DNA of 64,000 bases from AP-15 sp963700195 (GCA_963700195.1 CAVOWQ010000030.1:62001-126000), one strand, 5' to 3'; positions 1 through 9,631 are shown, counted from the stretch's first letter. Notes: a model not told the origin generated them from the sequence alone. Program-made: numbers and translations.

Positions 1-2676
1 CATGCCTCGTCGGCGGCGGCGTCATCACGATGATGTTCACCGATATCGTCGACTCGACGCGGGTCAAGCGCAACGTCGGCGACCTGACTTATTTCGCGGC
101 GCTCGATCGACACAACAGCGCCGTCCGCGAGTGCATTGCGCGACACGGCGGCCATGAGCTGAAGACGATCGGTGATTCGTTCTTTATTGCGTTTACCGAT
201 CCCGGCGAAGCGGTCCAGTGCGCCGCGGAGATTCAGCAGAACTCTCTCCGGAGACGCCGATAATCGTCGGCAATGGCTCGATCAACGTCAGGATCGGCGT
301 GCACACCGGGACACCGATCGTCTATCGAGATGACGTCTCGGGGCGGACCGATCTGAGCGGCACCGACGTCGACAAGACCGCACGGGTCGAGAGCATCGCC
401 CGTGGCGGCCAGGTGTTGATTTCCGATCAGACGCGCACGCTCACCGATCTTATGGAAGTCTACGATTGGGGGTTTTGGGAGCTCAAGGGACTGGGCCAGC
501 AGCGCATCTTCGAGGTTCTTTATCCCGGCAAACACCCAGAAGTCCCCGCGGGGCGCGTGCGCCTCGAGCCGCTCCGCTTTGCCACATCGTTCATCGGCCG
601 CGAACGGGAAGTCGCAGAGCTTGTGGAAGCCCTCAAGCACCATCGTCTGGTCACGGTTACGGGCATGGGCGGAATGGGCAAGACTCGACTTGCGGATTTC
701 GCCGCTCGCCGCGTCAGCGACACCTTCGCCGACGGCGTCTTCTTCGTCGAATTGGCAAGGACAGCCGATTCCCGAAAGCGCGGTCGTCTCCGAACTAGTT
801 GCGGCCTTTGCGGTCAATCCGGCGGGGTTTAAGGACGAGGACGACGCGCTGCTCAGGTTCCTGCAGAACCGGCAGATGCTGATCGTGCTGGACAATTTCG
901 AGGCAGTCCCCTCGGCAGCACCGCTAGTCGCCAAACTGCTCCTCGGATGTCCCCATGCACATTTTCTATTGACTTCGCAGACGTCGCTAAACCTCGACGG
1001 TGAGCAGCTCTATCAAACGCCGGCGATGGGTATTCCTGCTGACGCGGCGGATGTGAACTTGCTCGCCGCATTCGACGCTTTTGCGCTGTTTCGGGAGCGC
1101 GCTCGTGCGAGAGTTCGACTACTGGGATTTGCGCTCTCCGGCCGAAATTACGACAGTCACCGAGATTCTGCGCCTAGTCGACGGCATTCCTTTTGCGATC
1201 GAGCTGGTCGCCGCCTGGGTAGGAAGCAAGACATTGCCGGAAATCAGGACCGGGCTCGACTACCGTCTGGATTTGCTCAGACGCAGAGGAACCAGCACGA
1301 TCAGCCGTCATCAGAGCATGCAAGCTTGTTTCGAGTACTCGTTCGTTCTTCTCCCCGACGATGCGAGAGAGGTTTTCCCGAAGCTCTCCATCTTCGCAGG
1401 CGGGTTCTTTGACGAAGATGTCGAGGCGGTCTGCGGCATGCCCGATCCCGCTGAGCTTCTGGTCTCTCTCCACGAACGAAGTCTGCTCGCTCGGCAGGAA
1501 GTCCTCGCCCGCAGCCGCTATTCGATGCTGGCAACGGTCCAAGAATACGCCGCCGACAAGCTGCCCGACGTCGCCGCCACGCAGCTGAAACGCGCACACG
1601 CTCGCCATTTTCTGGGAGTTCTCCACGCCGCCGCCCACCAACTCGACACGATAGGCTATGCAGCCGCTCTGGAGCGTATCGCTATCGACTTCGCCAATTT
1701 CGAGGCAGGGCTCAGGGAAAGCCAGGCAAGCAAAGACCATGGCGCAGTCTATGACTACGCCACCGATCTTGCGGGTTACCTTCGTATAAGGGGCCGCCAC
1801 AACGATTGTCTGAGTTTGGCGTTGGCGGCGCGCGCGACCGCCGACAACCTTGGCGCCGAGGTTGTGGCGCGCGCAAATGATAACGTCGGCGGCGCCTATG
1901 CAAACCTGCAGACCGGCGACCGCGGCGACAACCTGCGGCGCGCGATCGAGTACTCCGAGGCGGCACTGCGGGTGTGGACCGAGCGCGATTTCCCGCAGGA
2001 GTGGGCGGCGGTCCAAATCAACCTTGGTCAGGCCTATGCGATGCTGCCGACCGGCGACCGCGGCAATAACTTGCGGCGCGCGATCGAATACTACGAGGCG
2101 GCACTGCGGGCGTTGACCGAGAGCAATTTCCCGCGGGATTGGGCCGGAACACAACGCAGCCTCGGCGTGATGTATGCACTGCTGCCGAGCGGCGACCGCG
2201 ACAATAACCTGCGGCGCGCGATCGAATACTACAAGGCGGCACTGCAGGTGTTGATCGAGCGCGATTTCCCGCAGGAGTGGGCCCAAACCCAAGTCAACCT
2301 CGGCAATGCCTATGCGATGCTGCCGAGCGGCGACCGCAACAATAACCTGCGGCGCGCGATCGAATACTACGAGGCGGCACTGCGGGTGTTGACCGAGCGC
2401 GATTTCCCGCGGGATTGGGCAGCGATCCAGAACAACCTCGGCGAGGCTTATTTGCTGCTGCCGCTCGGCAATGACGGCGACGATTTGCGGCATGCAATCG
2501 AATGCTACGAGGCGGCTGCGCGCGGTTTTGGCGCAGCCGGTCTGGCGAACGAGGCAGGCGGCGCGAGATTTAATGCGCGACTACCGAAATTAGCCCGATG
2601 GTTGAAATTGATTTTCCGACGTCCCGACTTCGCCCGCATTCTCGGTACCCTCCTTCGCGGTACCGACCGTGGCTGA
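1..2676 (+). pseudogene. class III nucleotide cyclase / ATPase / TPR regulator, 5' partial, three frameshifts
   Basis: A multidomain signalling ATPase that runs off the left edge: the frame is already open at base 3, ahead of the first ATG (30). Order: cyclase core (MFTDIVDST, KTIGDSFF, then RIGVHTG), a P-loop ATPase of NB-ARC/STAND type (GMGGMGKTRLA near 660-690, Walker B-like LIVLDNFE near 880-900, GIPFAIEL near 1190), then a C-terminal helical part with five copies of a 46-residue TPR-like repeat (about 1890-2530). The reading frame changes three times, near 235-245, 755-770 and 1095-1115. After each change the expected family sequence continues, so the intact protein can be reconstructed. 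Family knowledge: cyclase-STAND-TPR proteins are signalling regulators; the signal is unknown here. Either a broken gene or a gene with sequencing indels; domain assignment is firm, status is not. Confidence 0.75.
1880..2530 (+). repeat. five 138-bp direct repeats encoding TPR-like units
   Basis: The motif 'cgcgatcga' (or its variant) recurs at 1941, 2079, 2217, 2355 and 2493, exactly 138 bp apart, giving 46-residue units of the form LGxAYAMLPxGDRxNNLRRA followed by IEYYEAALRxLTERDFPxxW. Units two to four are nearly identical at the DNA level; the last is divergent. The 46-residue period is longer than the canonical 34-residue TPR, with an inserted loop containing GDR. Confidence 0.9.
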
Positions 2677-2983
2677 GCATGATTTTCCATATTGCAGCAT
2701 TTTTAGCACGGCGGCGCGCGCGCATGACCTCTTCGAAGAGGTTTGCGGGGAAACGGCCCGCGCCGGTGCGCTAAAAATGCTCTGCATTATCCGACCGCCG
2801 CAATGAGAGTCATTCGGCCGCAGACGCGGCCCCTGCTTAGGAGCGACTTCCCCTCAGAGCGCTACAAGCAAAATAGATTGGCCCGAACTCACAGACGCTC
2901 CAGGGCGTTCTTGCGAAGGCGACAGGGGGCGAAAGGGTTGCGTTCGTTAGCGTTCGGCTTGTTGAGACACTACGTGATCTGGT
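2677..2983. other. intergenic region with nested inverted repeats
   Basis: No gene is supported in these 307 bases. They hold an imperfect inverted repeat (2693-2709 against 2766-2786, sharing catttttagc) that encloses a perfect 16-bp palindrome, acctcttcgaagaggt, at 2727-2742. It lies between two convergent genes, so it could serve transcription termination, but there is no clear U-tract. Confidence 0.6.
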
Positions 2984-4543
2984 TCAATCTGCCGCTTGCC
3001 GTCCAGCAGTGGAGGAGATCAGCGAGTGGCCGGTCATTGCGGCCGGCTTCTTCAGATGGAGAATATCGAGCAGGGTCGGGGCGATATCCGAAAGACGGCC
3101 GTTTTCGAGACGACCGGTCTCCGCCGGGGGGTTCACCACGACGAACGGCACCGGGTTTAGCGTATGCGCGGTGTGCGGCTCGCCGGTTTCAGGGTCGCGC
3201 ATCATTTCCGCGTTGCCGTGGTCGGCGGTGATGACGAGCGTGCCGCCGGCCTGTTCGACGGCCTCGGCCAGTCGGCCGAGGCAAGCGTCGATGGTCTCGA
3301 CCGCTTTGGTCGCGGCGTCGATACGGCCGGTATGCCCGACCATGTCTGCATTTGCGTAGTTCATGACGATCACGTCGAACCGTCCCGAGCGGATCGCATC
3401 GACGACTTTGTCGGTAACTTCCGGCGCCGACATCTCTGGCTGCTTATCGTATGTCGCGACCTTCGGCGAGGGGACGAGAATCCGTTCCTCACCAGGAAAG
3501 ACCGTCTCGCGGCCGCCGTTGAAAAAGAACGTGACGTGGGCGTATTTTTCGGTTTCGGCGATGCGCAGCTGGGTCAGCCCGGCCCGTGACACGACCTCGC
3601 CAAAGCTGTCGTTGAGGTTCTCGGGTGGGAACAGCGTCGCAAGAAATCGGTTGAGCTCCGTCGAGTACTCGACGAGGCCGAGAGCGGCGCAAAACGCGAT
3701 CCGCTTTTCCCGCGCGAAGCCGGAGAACTCGGGGTCGAGAAGAGCGGCGGCGATCTCGCGGATGCGATCGGCGCGAAAATTGGCGATCAGCAGACCGTCG
3801 CCGTCACGCATGCCGGCGTAACCGGCAATTGCGGTTGGCGCCACGAATTCGTCGGTCTCGCCTCGCGAATACGCGGCTTCGACCGCCTGCAGCGGATCAT
3901 CGGCGCGTTCGCCCGCACCGCTGACGATCGCGCGATAAGCTTTCTCGACCCGGTCCCAGCGCTTGTCGCGATCCATCGCGTAATAGCGGCCGCAGAGTGT
4001 GGCGATCCGCACATCGCGGAGGCCGGCGACATCTTCCTTAAACTGCTTCAAATACGACGCGGCTGCCTTGGGCGGCGTGTCACGCCCGTCGAGAAAGGCG
4101 TGGACCGCGACCGGCACTCCGGCTTCGGCGAGAATGCGGGCCAGAGCGGCGATCTGGCGCTGGTGCGAATGAACCCCGCCGGGCGACATCAGCCCCATAA
4201 GGTGGGCGGTCCCGCGGCTCGCCTTCAGTTTGCCGATGAAATCGCGCAATGCCGGCATGGTGGCGAGCTTGCCCTCGGCGATCGCCGCATCGATGCGCGG
4301 GAGGTCCTGCAAGACCAACCGGCCAGCGCCGATATTGGTGTGGCCGACTTCGGAGTTCCCCATCTGGCCGTCGGGCAGGCCGACATAGTGCTCGCTCGCC
4401 TGCAGCTGCGCATGCGGCCAGCGCGCCTTCAGTCGGTGCCAGTTCGGCGCCCGGGCGCGCTCGATGGCGTTGTCGTCGGCCTTCGGACGCTCGCCCCATC
4501 CATCAAGAATGCACAGCACCAGCGGACGGGGGCGGGAATTCAT
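2984..4543 (-). CDS. gpmI: 2,3-bisphosphoglycerate-independent phosphoglycerate mutase
   Basis: Interconverts 3- and 2-phosphoglycerate in glycolysis/gluconeogenesis in the cytoplasm. The protein (519 aa) starts MNSRPRPLVLCILDGWG; the first metal-ligand Asp is in LDGWG, the nucleophile is Ser64 in GQMGNSEVGHTNIGAGR, and the late metal site is TADHGNAEMM. Length matches the family (about 505-520). I chose the ATG at 4543 over an in-frame TTG at 4561 because the homology begins there and a GAGG lies about nine bases upstream. It is the last gene of the minus-strand housekeeping block, downstream of rlmH. Confidence 0.95.
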   Translation of the reverse strand: MNSRPRPLVLCILDGWGERPKADDNAIERARAPNWHRLKARWPHAQLQASEHYVGLPDGQMGNSEVGHTNIGAGRLVLQDLPRIDAAIAEGKLATMPALRDFIGKLKASRGTAHLMGLMSPGGVHSHQRQIAALARILAEAGVPVAVHAFLDGRDTPPKAAASYLKQFKEDVAGLRDVRIATLCGRYYAMDRDKRWDRVEKAYRAIVSGAGERADDPLQAVEAAYSRGETDEFVAPTAIAGYAGMRDGDGLLIANFRADRIREIAAALLDPEFSGFAREKRIAFCAALGLVEYSTELNRFLATLFPPENLNDSFGEVVSRAGLTQLRIAETEKYAHVTFFFNGGRETVFPGEERILVPSPKVATYDKQPEMSAPEVTDKVVDAIRSGRFDVIVMNYANADMVGHTGRIDAATKAVETIDACLGRLAEAVEQAGGTLVITADHGNAEMMRDPETGEPHTAHTLNPVPFVVVNPPAETGRLENGRLSDIAPTLLDILHLKKPAAMTGHSLISSTAGRQAAD

Positions 4544-4618
4544 CGCGGGAACCTCGAGCAAGGAAGTCTATCTCTATACGCGAAACCACCCGCGAGTAGG
4601 TAGCGTTCCGAACGTGTT

Positions 4619-5078
4619 TTAATCCCGGTGGTATGGGTGCCCGGCGAGAATTTGCTGAGCGCGGTAGAGCTGTTCGAGCAGCATCCCGCGGACCAGCAGA
4701 TGGGGCCAGGTCATCGATCCGAGCGAGAGGATCACATCGGCGCGGTCGAGAACCGTCGGGTGGAGACCATCGGCCCCGCCGACCGCGAAGGCGAGCTCGG
4801 GCGAACCCCGGTCCCGCCAGGCGGCGATCCGCTCGGCCAGATGCGCGGCTCGACCATTGGATGCCGCGCTCGTCGAGGGCGACAAGTGGAACCCCGGCCG
4901 GTAATGCGCCGAGGATCAATTCACCCTCGCGGGCTTTCAGTTTCACGGCCGGAAAAGGTCGCTTCTCGTCCACCTCGACTATTGCGGGGGGCGGCACGAT
5001 CCTCGCAGCATAGAGAGCCTGGAGTTCCTTGAGCGGGCCGCTGCGCAGCCTGCCGACAACGAGGAGGCGGAAACGGAT
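4619..5078 (-). CDS. rlmH: 23S rRNA (pseudouridine1915-N3)-methyltransferase RlmH, frame broken
   Basis: SPOUT-fold methyltransferase that modifies pseudouridine 1915 of 23S rRNA on the assembled 70S ribosome. The C-terminal frame (4619-4885) carries FAVGGADG and the family's ending LLVRGMLLEQLYRAQQI with HPYHR. The N-terminal part (RFRLLVVGRLRSGPLKELQ, then VDEKRPFPAVKLKAREGE) lies in a different frame from about 5078 down to 4865, so a one-base-type frameshift sits near 4860-4870. The N-terminal homology begins at an ATC codon; no ATG/GTG/TTG is seen in the right place, so the start is unresolved. Position directly after rsfS fits the usual alphaproteobacterial order. An essential-order housekeeping gene broken this way suggests a sequence error. 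Confidence 0.85.
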
Positions 5079-5091
5079 CGAGGCGTTCCGG

Positions 5092-5466
5092 CTACAGGCG
5101 AGCGGCTTCGCTGTCGAGCATTGCCGAGCCCCACATTTTTTCGAGATTGTAGTAGCTGCGGATTTCTGGACGGAACAGGTGCACGATCACATCACCCGCG
5201 TCGATCAGCACCCAGTCGCCCTGCGTCTTCCCCTCGATCGAAATCCGGGTGCGCCGGGAGAGCACTTCATCAAGGTGCTCGGTCAATGCCAGCACCTGGC
5301 GCGTCGAACGGCCGCTGGCGATCACCATGTAGTCGGCGATCGTCGTTTTGCCGGCAAGATCGATCGTGATGATTTCCTCTGCTTTGCCGTCCTCGAGCGT
5401 CTGGAGAACGAGATCGAGGATGCCCGGACGCTCCTGGTTGGCATCGGTGGGTCGGGTGAAGGGCAT
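5092..5466 (-). CDS. rsfS: ribosomal silencing factor RsfS
   Basis: RsfS (DUF143/Iojap family) binds ribosomal protein L14 on the 50S subunit and blocks subunit joining when nutrients are scarce. The core is clear: GKAEEIITIDLAGKTTIADY, then IASGRSTRQVLAL, then DWVLIDAGDVIVHLFRPEIR and YYNLEKMW. Start is uncertain: ATG at 5466 (MPFTRPTDANQ) is used here; an in-frame TTG at 5487 has AAGGAG twelve bases upstream and may be the true start, and an ATG lies at 5523. The frame remains open upstream to 5682 and there encodes the C-terminal end of NadD, so the two genes are fused in this reading. Confidence 0.9.
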   Translation of the reverse strand: MPFTRPTDANQERPGILDLVLQTLEDGKAEEIITIDLAGKTTIADYMVIASGRSTRQVLALTEHLDEVLSRRTRISIEGKTQGDWVLIDAGDVIVHLFRPEIRSYYNLEKMWGSAMLDSEAARL

Positions 5467-5623
5467 TAGGGCAGTGATGGTGGACAATTCGGGTCTTTGC
5501 TCCTTTAGGGTGTGCAATTGCATTTTTTGCCGCTCGGACCGGATCCTGGTCGCCGAGCGGGCATCGAGGGGGGTGTGAAAAAATACCCAAGCCGGCGGCT
5601 CCATTTCGGAGAGCCGGCGCGCC

Positions 5624-6124
5624 TCACGAAGCCGCAACACGGTGTCGGGCAAACCGCTTCGCAGCCGGTCCGGAAAGCGCTTTTAGAGAATAGGAAGGGC
5701 GATCGAACACGGCAATGGGCACGGTCCGAAAGATCTCGGGCCAGCGCTCCCATTTGGGGATCTGGACGAGGTTGTCGCCACCCATCAGCCACACAAATCG
5801 CAGCCGGGGAAAGCGGCGGCGCAGCATCCTCAAGGTGTCGGCGGTATAACGCGAAGATCCCAGCCGGTTTTCGAGATCGGTAACGAGGATGCGGCGGTCG
5901 GCTTCGGCAAGCCGGCGAGCCCCCTTCAACCGGACCGGGAACGGGGCCATGCCGTCGACCGGCTTCAACGGGTTTTGCGGCGAGACGAGCCACCAAATCT
6001 GGTCCAGGTCGAGGAGTTTGAGCGCCAGCTCGCTGATGTGCCAATGCCCGCCATGGGCCGGGTTGAACGAGCCGCCCAAGAGCCCGATCCGGCGGTGCCG
6101 CCGGGTATTCGGCCGCCTTTCCAC
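5624..6124 (-). CDS. nadD: nicotinate-nucleotide adenylyltransferase NadD, C-terminus displaced by a frameshift
   Basis: Adenylates nicotinate mononucleotide in NAD synthesis. GTG start at 6124, eight bases after the proA stop. The nucleotide-binding motif is GLLGGSFNPAHGGHWHIS, followed by WWLVSPQNPLK and WLMGGDNLVQIPKWERWPEI. The frame stops at 5624 after 166 residues, short for the family (about 190-215). The missing end (AEMEP-type segment SEMEPPAWVFFHTPLDARSA and TRIR, matching the family's ISSTxIR motif) is encoded at about 5540-5625 in the frame shared with rsfS. A frameshift near 5625-5645 explains this. Confidence 0.88.
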   Translation of the reverse strand: MERRPNTRRHRRIGLLGGSFNPAHGGHWHISELALKLLDLDQIWWLVSPQNPLKPVDGMAPFPVRLKGARRLAEADRRILVTDLENRLGSSRYTADTLRMLRRRFPRLRFVWLMGGDNLVQIPKWERWPEIFRTVPIAVFDRPSYSLKALSGPAAKRFARHRVAAS

Positions 6125-6132
6125 CTGATTGC

Positions 6133-7434
6133 TCAGGGGCGCACCTGCCCCGTACCGCGCACCAAGTATTTGTATGTCGTCAGCTGCTCGGCGCCGACCG
6201 GTCCCCGCGGCGGCAAGCGTTGAGTCGAAATTCCGATCTCGGCGCCCATGCCGAACTCGCCGCCGTCGGCGAATTGGGTGGAGGCGTTGACCAGCACGAT
6301 CGCGCTGTCGACTTCGCGCAGAAAGCGTTCGGCCGTCGCTTGGTCCTCGGTGATGATCGCATCGGTGTGATGCGAGCCAAAGCGGGCGATATGCTCGATT
6401 GCGCCATCGAGACCGTCGACGACGTGAACCGCCAGGATGGCGTCAAGGTATTCGGTGCGCCAATCCGTTTCGGTCGCCGGCTCCAATCCTGGATCGATCG
6501 CCAGAACCTCGGGGTCGCCGCGCAGCTCGCAGCCGGCCGCCCGCAGATCGGCGAGGATCGCGGGGAGCTGCGCTTTCGCTGCGGCGCGGTCGACAAGCAG
6601 AGTCTCGGTGGCCCCGCAGACCGATACCCGCCGCATCTTGGCGTTGAGCACGATCTCGCGGGCCTTCTCCGGGTCCGCAGCCGCGTCGACATAGGTGTGG
6701 CACAACCCCTCGAGATGCGCGATGACCGGGATGCGGCTCTCACGCTGCACCCGTTCGATCAGCGATGGCCCGCCGCGCGGCACGATAATGTCGATCACGC
6801 CGCTCATCGCCAGCATCAGCCCGACAGCGGCGCGGTCGCGCGTCGGTACCAGCTGGATGGCTGCTTGCGGCAGGCCGGCGGATCGCAAGCCCTCGGCCAG
6901 CGCCGCCACTAGCGCCCGCGACGAGAAAAAGCTCTCGGATCCGCCGCGCAGGATAGCCGCATTGCCGGATTTGAGCGCCAGCCCGCCGGCGTCTGCAGTG
7001 ACATTGGGCCGGCTCTCGTAAATGATGCCGATGACGCCGAGCGGGACCGCGACGCGCTCGATGTGGAGCCCGTTTGGACGGGTCCATTCGGCGAGAACAC
7101 GGCCGACCGGGTCGGACAGCGCGGCAACGGCTTCCAGTCCAGCCGCGATCGCCTCGACGCGTTTGGGGTCGAGCGCAAGCCGATCCCGCAACGCGGCAGA
7201 CAGCCCCTGCACTCCGGCCTCGTCGAGGTCGCGGGCATTGGCCGCAAGGATGTCGGCTTCACGGGCTCTGACCGCCGCCGCAGCATTATTCAGCGCCGCG
7301 ATCTTTGAATTGGCGGAAGCAAGACTGAGCGCAACGGCAGCCTCTCGGGCGCGCCGACCGATCATTGCCATTTCAGCGGCCAGATCCGATCCCGATCTGG
7401 TCGTCGGGTCGCGTATCAACGTCTCGGTCGTCAT
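6133..7434 (-). CDS. proA: glutamate-5-semialdehyde dehydrogenase (gamma-glutamyl phosphate reductase)
   Basis: Second step of proline synthesis: NADPH-dependent reduction of gamma-glutamyl phosphate. 433 aa, family length (about 415-430). Seen: IGIIYESRPNVTADAGGLAL and KSGNAAILRGG in the cofactor-binding half, the nucleophile Cys in MRRVSVCGATETLL, and the C-terminal GGEFGMGAEIGISTQRL followed by GPVGAEQLTTYKY. The ATG overlaps the proB stop as ATGA, so translation is probably coupled to glutamate kinase, its enzymatic partner that hands over the unstable acyl phosphate. Confidence 0.96.
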   Translation of the reverse strand: MTTETLIRDPTTRSGSDLAAEMAMIGRRAREAAVALSLASANSKIAALNNAAAAVRAREADILAANARDLDEAGVQGLSAALRDRLALDPKRVEAIAAGLEAVAALSDPVGRVLAEWTRPNGLHIERVAVPLGVIGIIYESRPNVTADAGGLALKSGNAAILRGGSESFFSSRALVAALAEGLRSAGLPQAAIQLVPTRDRAAVGLMLAMSGVIDIIVPRGGPSLIERVQRESRIPVIAHLEGLCHTYVDAAADPEKAREIVLNAKMRRVSVCGATETLLVDRAAAKAQLPAILADLRAAGCELRGDPEVLAIDPGLEPATETDWRTEYLDAILAVHVVDGLDGAIEHIARFGSHHTDAIITEDQATAERFLREVDSAIVLVNASTQFADGGEFGMGAEIGISTQRLPPRGPVGAEQLTTYKYLVRGTGQVRP

Positions 7435-8585
7435 CGGGGTTCGGTCACCACCAGATCGTCGCGATGAATGATCTCATCCCGGCCACGGTACCCGAGGATC
7501 TCGGCGATTTCACTAGTCTTGTGACCGGCAATTCGCCGGATATCGGCGCTCGAATAAGCCGAGAGGCCGCGGCCGGCCTCGATGCCGGACGGGGTGCGGA
7601 TGATCACCGCGTCGCCGCGCTCGAAGTCGCCCTCGACAGCGACTACGCCGGCCGGCAAAAGGCTCGTCCCGCGCAGCAGGGCTCGGGTTGCGCCGTCATC
7701 GACGATCACCGCGCCGGACGGATTGACCGCACCGGCAATCCACGCTTTGCGCGCCGACCGCGGCTCGCCCCGAGGCAGGAACAAGGTGGCCCTGTCGCCC
7801 GCCTCGAGGGCCGCGAGCGGCCCCGGCGCGGCCCCGGTGCCTTTCCCCTTGGCGATCAGCATACGGCAGCCGGCGCTCATCGCGATGCGGGCGGCGGCGA
7901 TTTTTGTCACCATCCCGCCGGAGCTGTAGCCGAGCGGCGCCTCGCCCGCCATCGCCTCGATTTCAGGGCCGATCTCGCAGACCAGCGCGATATGGCGCGC
8001 GTTCGGGTCATTGCGCGGGTCGGCGGTGTAGAGCCCGTCGATGTCCGACAGCAACACCAGCATATCGGCGCTCGTCATCTGCGCGACGCGCGCGGCGAGC
8101 CGGTCGTTGTCGCCAAAGCGGATCTCGGCGGTGGCGATCGTGTCGTTCTCGTTGACGACCGGAACTGCGCCGAGCGCCAGCAGCTGGGCAAAGGTCGCGC
8201 GGGCGTTCAGATGGCGGCGGCGTTCTTCCGTATCGTCCTGCGTCAGCAGGATCTGCGCGACGGTGATGCCGTGGCGCGCAAGCGCCTCCTGGTAAGCGTG
8301 AGCGAGCCGGATCTGTCCGGTGGCTGCGGCAGCCTGCTTCTCCTCCAGCCGGAGCCGCCGTCCGGCGAGGCCGAGATGCCGCCGCCCGACGGCAATTGCT
8401 CCCGACGACACCACGATCACCTCCTGACCGCGCGATCGAAAGCGGGCGACGTCGTCGGCGAGCGCACTAAGCCATGGGCGGCGCACCTCACCGTTTTCGG
8501 TAGCCAGCAGCGCCGATCCGATCTTCACGACAAGCCGCCGTGCCGCGGCGAGTGCTTGGGCAGAAGTGGGAGGCGCTGCGGTCAC
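7431..8585 (-). CDS. proB: glutamate 5-kinase with C-terminal PUA domain
   Basis: Catalyses ATP-dependent phosphorylation of glutamate, the first and usually feedback-inhibited step of proline synthesis. The amino-acid kinase domain has RRLVVKIGSALL near the N-terminus, VIVVSSGAIAVGRR, LLTQDDTEERRRHLNAR and NENDTI; the last 90 or so residues (from about PSGAVIVDDGATRALLRG) form the PUA domain. 384 aa, normal for the long form. GTG start at 8585 overlaps the obgE stop (GTGA), and the stop overlaps proA. Confidence 0.96.
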   Translation of the reverse strand: MTAAPPTSAQALAAARRLVVKIGSALLATENGEVRRPWLSALADDVARFRSRGQEVIVVSSGAIAVGRRHLGLAGRRLRLEEKQAAAATGQIRLAHAYQEALARHGITVAQILLTQDDTEERRRHLNARATFAQLLALGAVPVVNENDTIATAEIRFGDNDRLAARVAQMTSADMLVLLSDIDGLYTADPRNDPNARHIALVCEIGPEIEAMAGEAPLGYSSGGMVTKIAAARIAMSAGCRMLIAKGKGTGAAPGPLAALEAGDRATLFLPRGEPRSARKAWIAGAVNPSGAVIVDDGATRALLRGTSLLPAGVVAVEGDFERGDAVIIRTPSGIEAGRGLSAYSSADIRRIAGHKTSEIAEILGYRGRDEIIHRDDLVVTEPR

Positions 8586-9631
8586 AACGCATGGACGAGA
8601 GAGCTCGCCTCCGCTGCGGCTTTGTCCTTACCCGCACGCTCCGCCGAAACGGCGGCGAGCACCGCCTCGACCACAACCGGAACGCCCGTGCCGGTTGCGC
8701 CGGACAGCGGGTGGACCTCGGTGCCCGGCCGGACGGCCTGCTGTAGCTGGCGGCGTTTCGCGCCGATCGTCTCGAGATCGAGTGCATCGCACTTGTTGAG
8801 CCCGACGATCTCCCTTTTTTCCGCAAGACCGTGACCATACTGGGCGAGTTCCTCGCGGATCGTGCGGTAGGCGCCGACGACGTCCTCGATAGTGCCGTCC
8901 ACCAGGTGAAGAACGACCGCGCAGCGCTCGACATGGCCGAGGAAACGAGTCCCGATGCCGGCCCCCTCGCTCGCCCCCTCGATCAATCCGGGTAGGTCGG
9001 CCAAAACAAACTCGTGGTCGTGCAGCCGCACGACGCCGAGCTGCGGCTTCAGGGTCGTGAACGGGTAGCCGGCAATTTTGGGCCGGGCCTGAGAGACCGC
9101 GGCGAGAAAGGTCGATTTGCCGGCGTTAGGCAAGCCGACGAGACCGGCATCGGCGATCAGCTTCAAACGCAGCCAGACCCAAGCCTCGCGCCCCGGCCAA
9201 CCGGGATCGGCGCGCCGCGGCGCGCGATTGGTCGAGCTCTTGTAATGGGCATTGCCGAAACCGCCGTCGCCGCCCCGCAGAAAGACGAGCTGCTGGCCGG
9301 CACGGGTGAGATCAGCGAGCACCAAGCGGTTATCTTCATCCATGATCTGGGTGCCGGCCGGAATCCGCAAGACCAGATCTTGGCCGTTGCGGCCAGTGCG
9401 CTCGCGGCCGGCGCCGGGGCGACCGTCCTGCGCCCGAAAATGCTGCCGATACCGGTAATCGATCAAAGTATTGAGGTTCTCGGCAGCGACAAAGACGATG
9501 TCCCCGCCTTTACCGCCATCGCCGCCGTTCGGGCCGCCGAACTCAATAAACTTTTCGCGGCGAAAGCTCATTGCGCCGCGACCGCCGTCACCACTCTTCA
9601 GGTAAATCTTGCACTGGTCGAGGAATTGCAT
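8582..9631 (-). CDS. obgE: ribosome-assembly GTPase ObgE/CgtA
   Basis: Essential GTPase of late 50S assembly, also tied to the stringent response. 349 aa: glycine-rich Obg fold over residues 1-158 (SGDGGRGAMSFRREKF, GGPNGGDGGKGGDI, FLRGGDGGFGN), then the G domain with P-loop GLPNAGKS at 166-173, YPFTTL switch, DLPGLIEGAS and NKCD. The variable C-terminal tail is short. It follows rpmA after an intrinsic terminator and is translationally coupled to proB, the classical rplU-rpmA-obgE-proB arrangement. Confidence 0.97.
   Translation of the reverse strand: MQFLDQCKIYLKSGDGGRGAMSFRREKFIEFGGPNGGDGGKGGDIVFVAAENLNTLIDYRYRQHFRAQDGRPGAGRERTGRNGQDLVLRIPAGTQIMDEDNRLVLADLTRAGQQLVFLRGGDGGFGNAHYKSSTNRAPRRADPGWPGREAWVWLRLKLIADAGLVGLPNAGKSTFLAAVSQARPKIAGYPFTTLKPQLGVVRLHDHEFVLADLPGLIEGASEGAGIGTRFLGHVERCAVVLHLVDGTIEDVVGAYRTIREELAQYGHGLAEKREIVGLNKCDALDLETIGAKRRQLQQAVRPGTEVHPLSGATGTGVPVVVEAVLAAVSAERAGKDKAAAEASSLVHAL

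Noticed and set aside
233..2493. Long minus-strand ORFs (233 and 439 codons) opposite the cyclase/ATPase gene
   Set aside because: Antisense shadow frames caused by high GC and the 138-bp repeats; the translation is Arg/Ala/Val-rich without family motifs.
2743..3231. 162-codon plus-strand ORF upstream of the gpmI 3' end
   Set aside because: Overlaps gpmI antisense and the nested inverted repeats; Arg/Ser/Pro-rich shadow frame.
7365..8834. 489-codon plus-strand ORF opposite proB
   Set aside because: Complete overlap with a clear glutamate kinase; composition typical of an antisense shadow.
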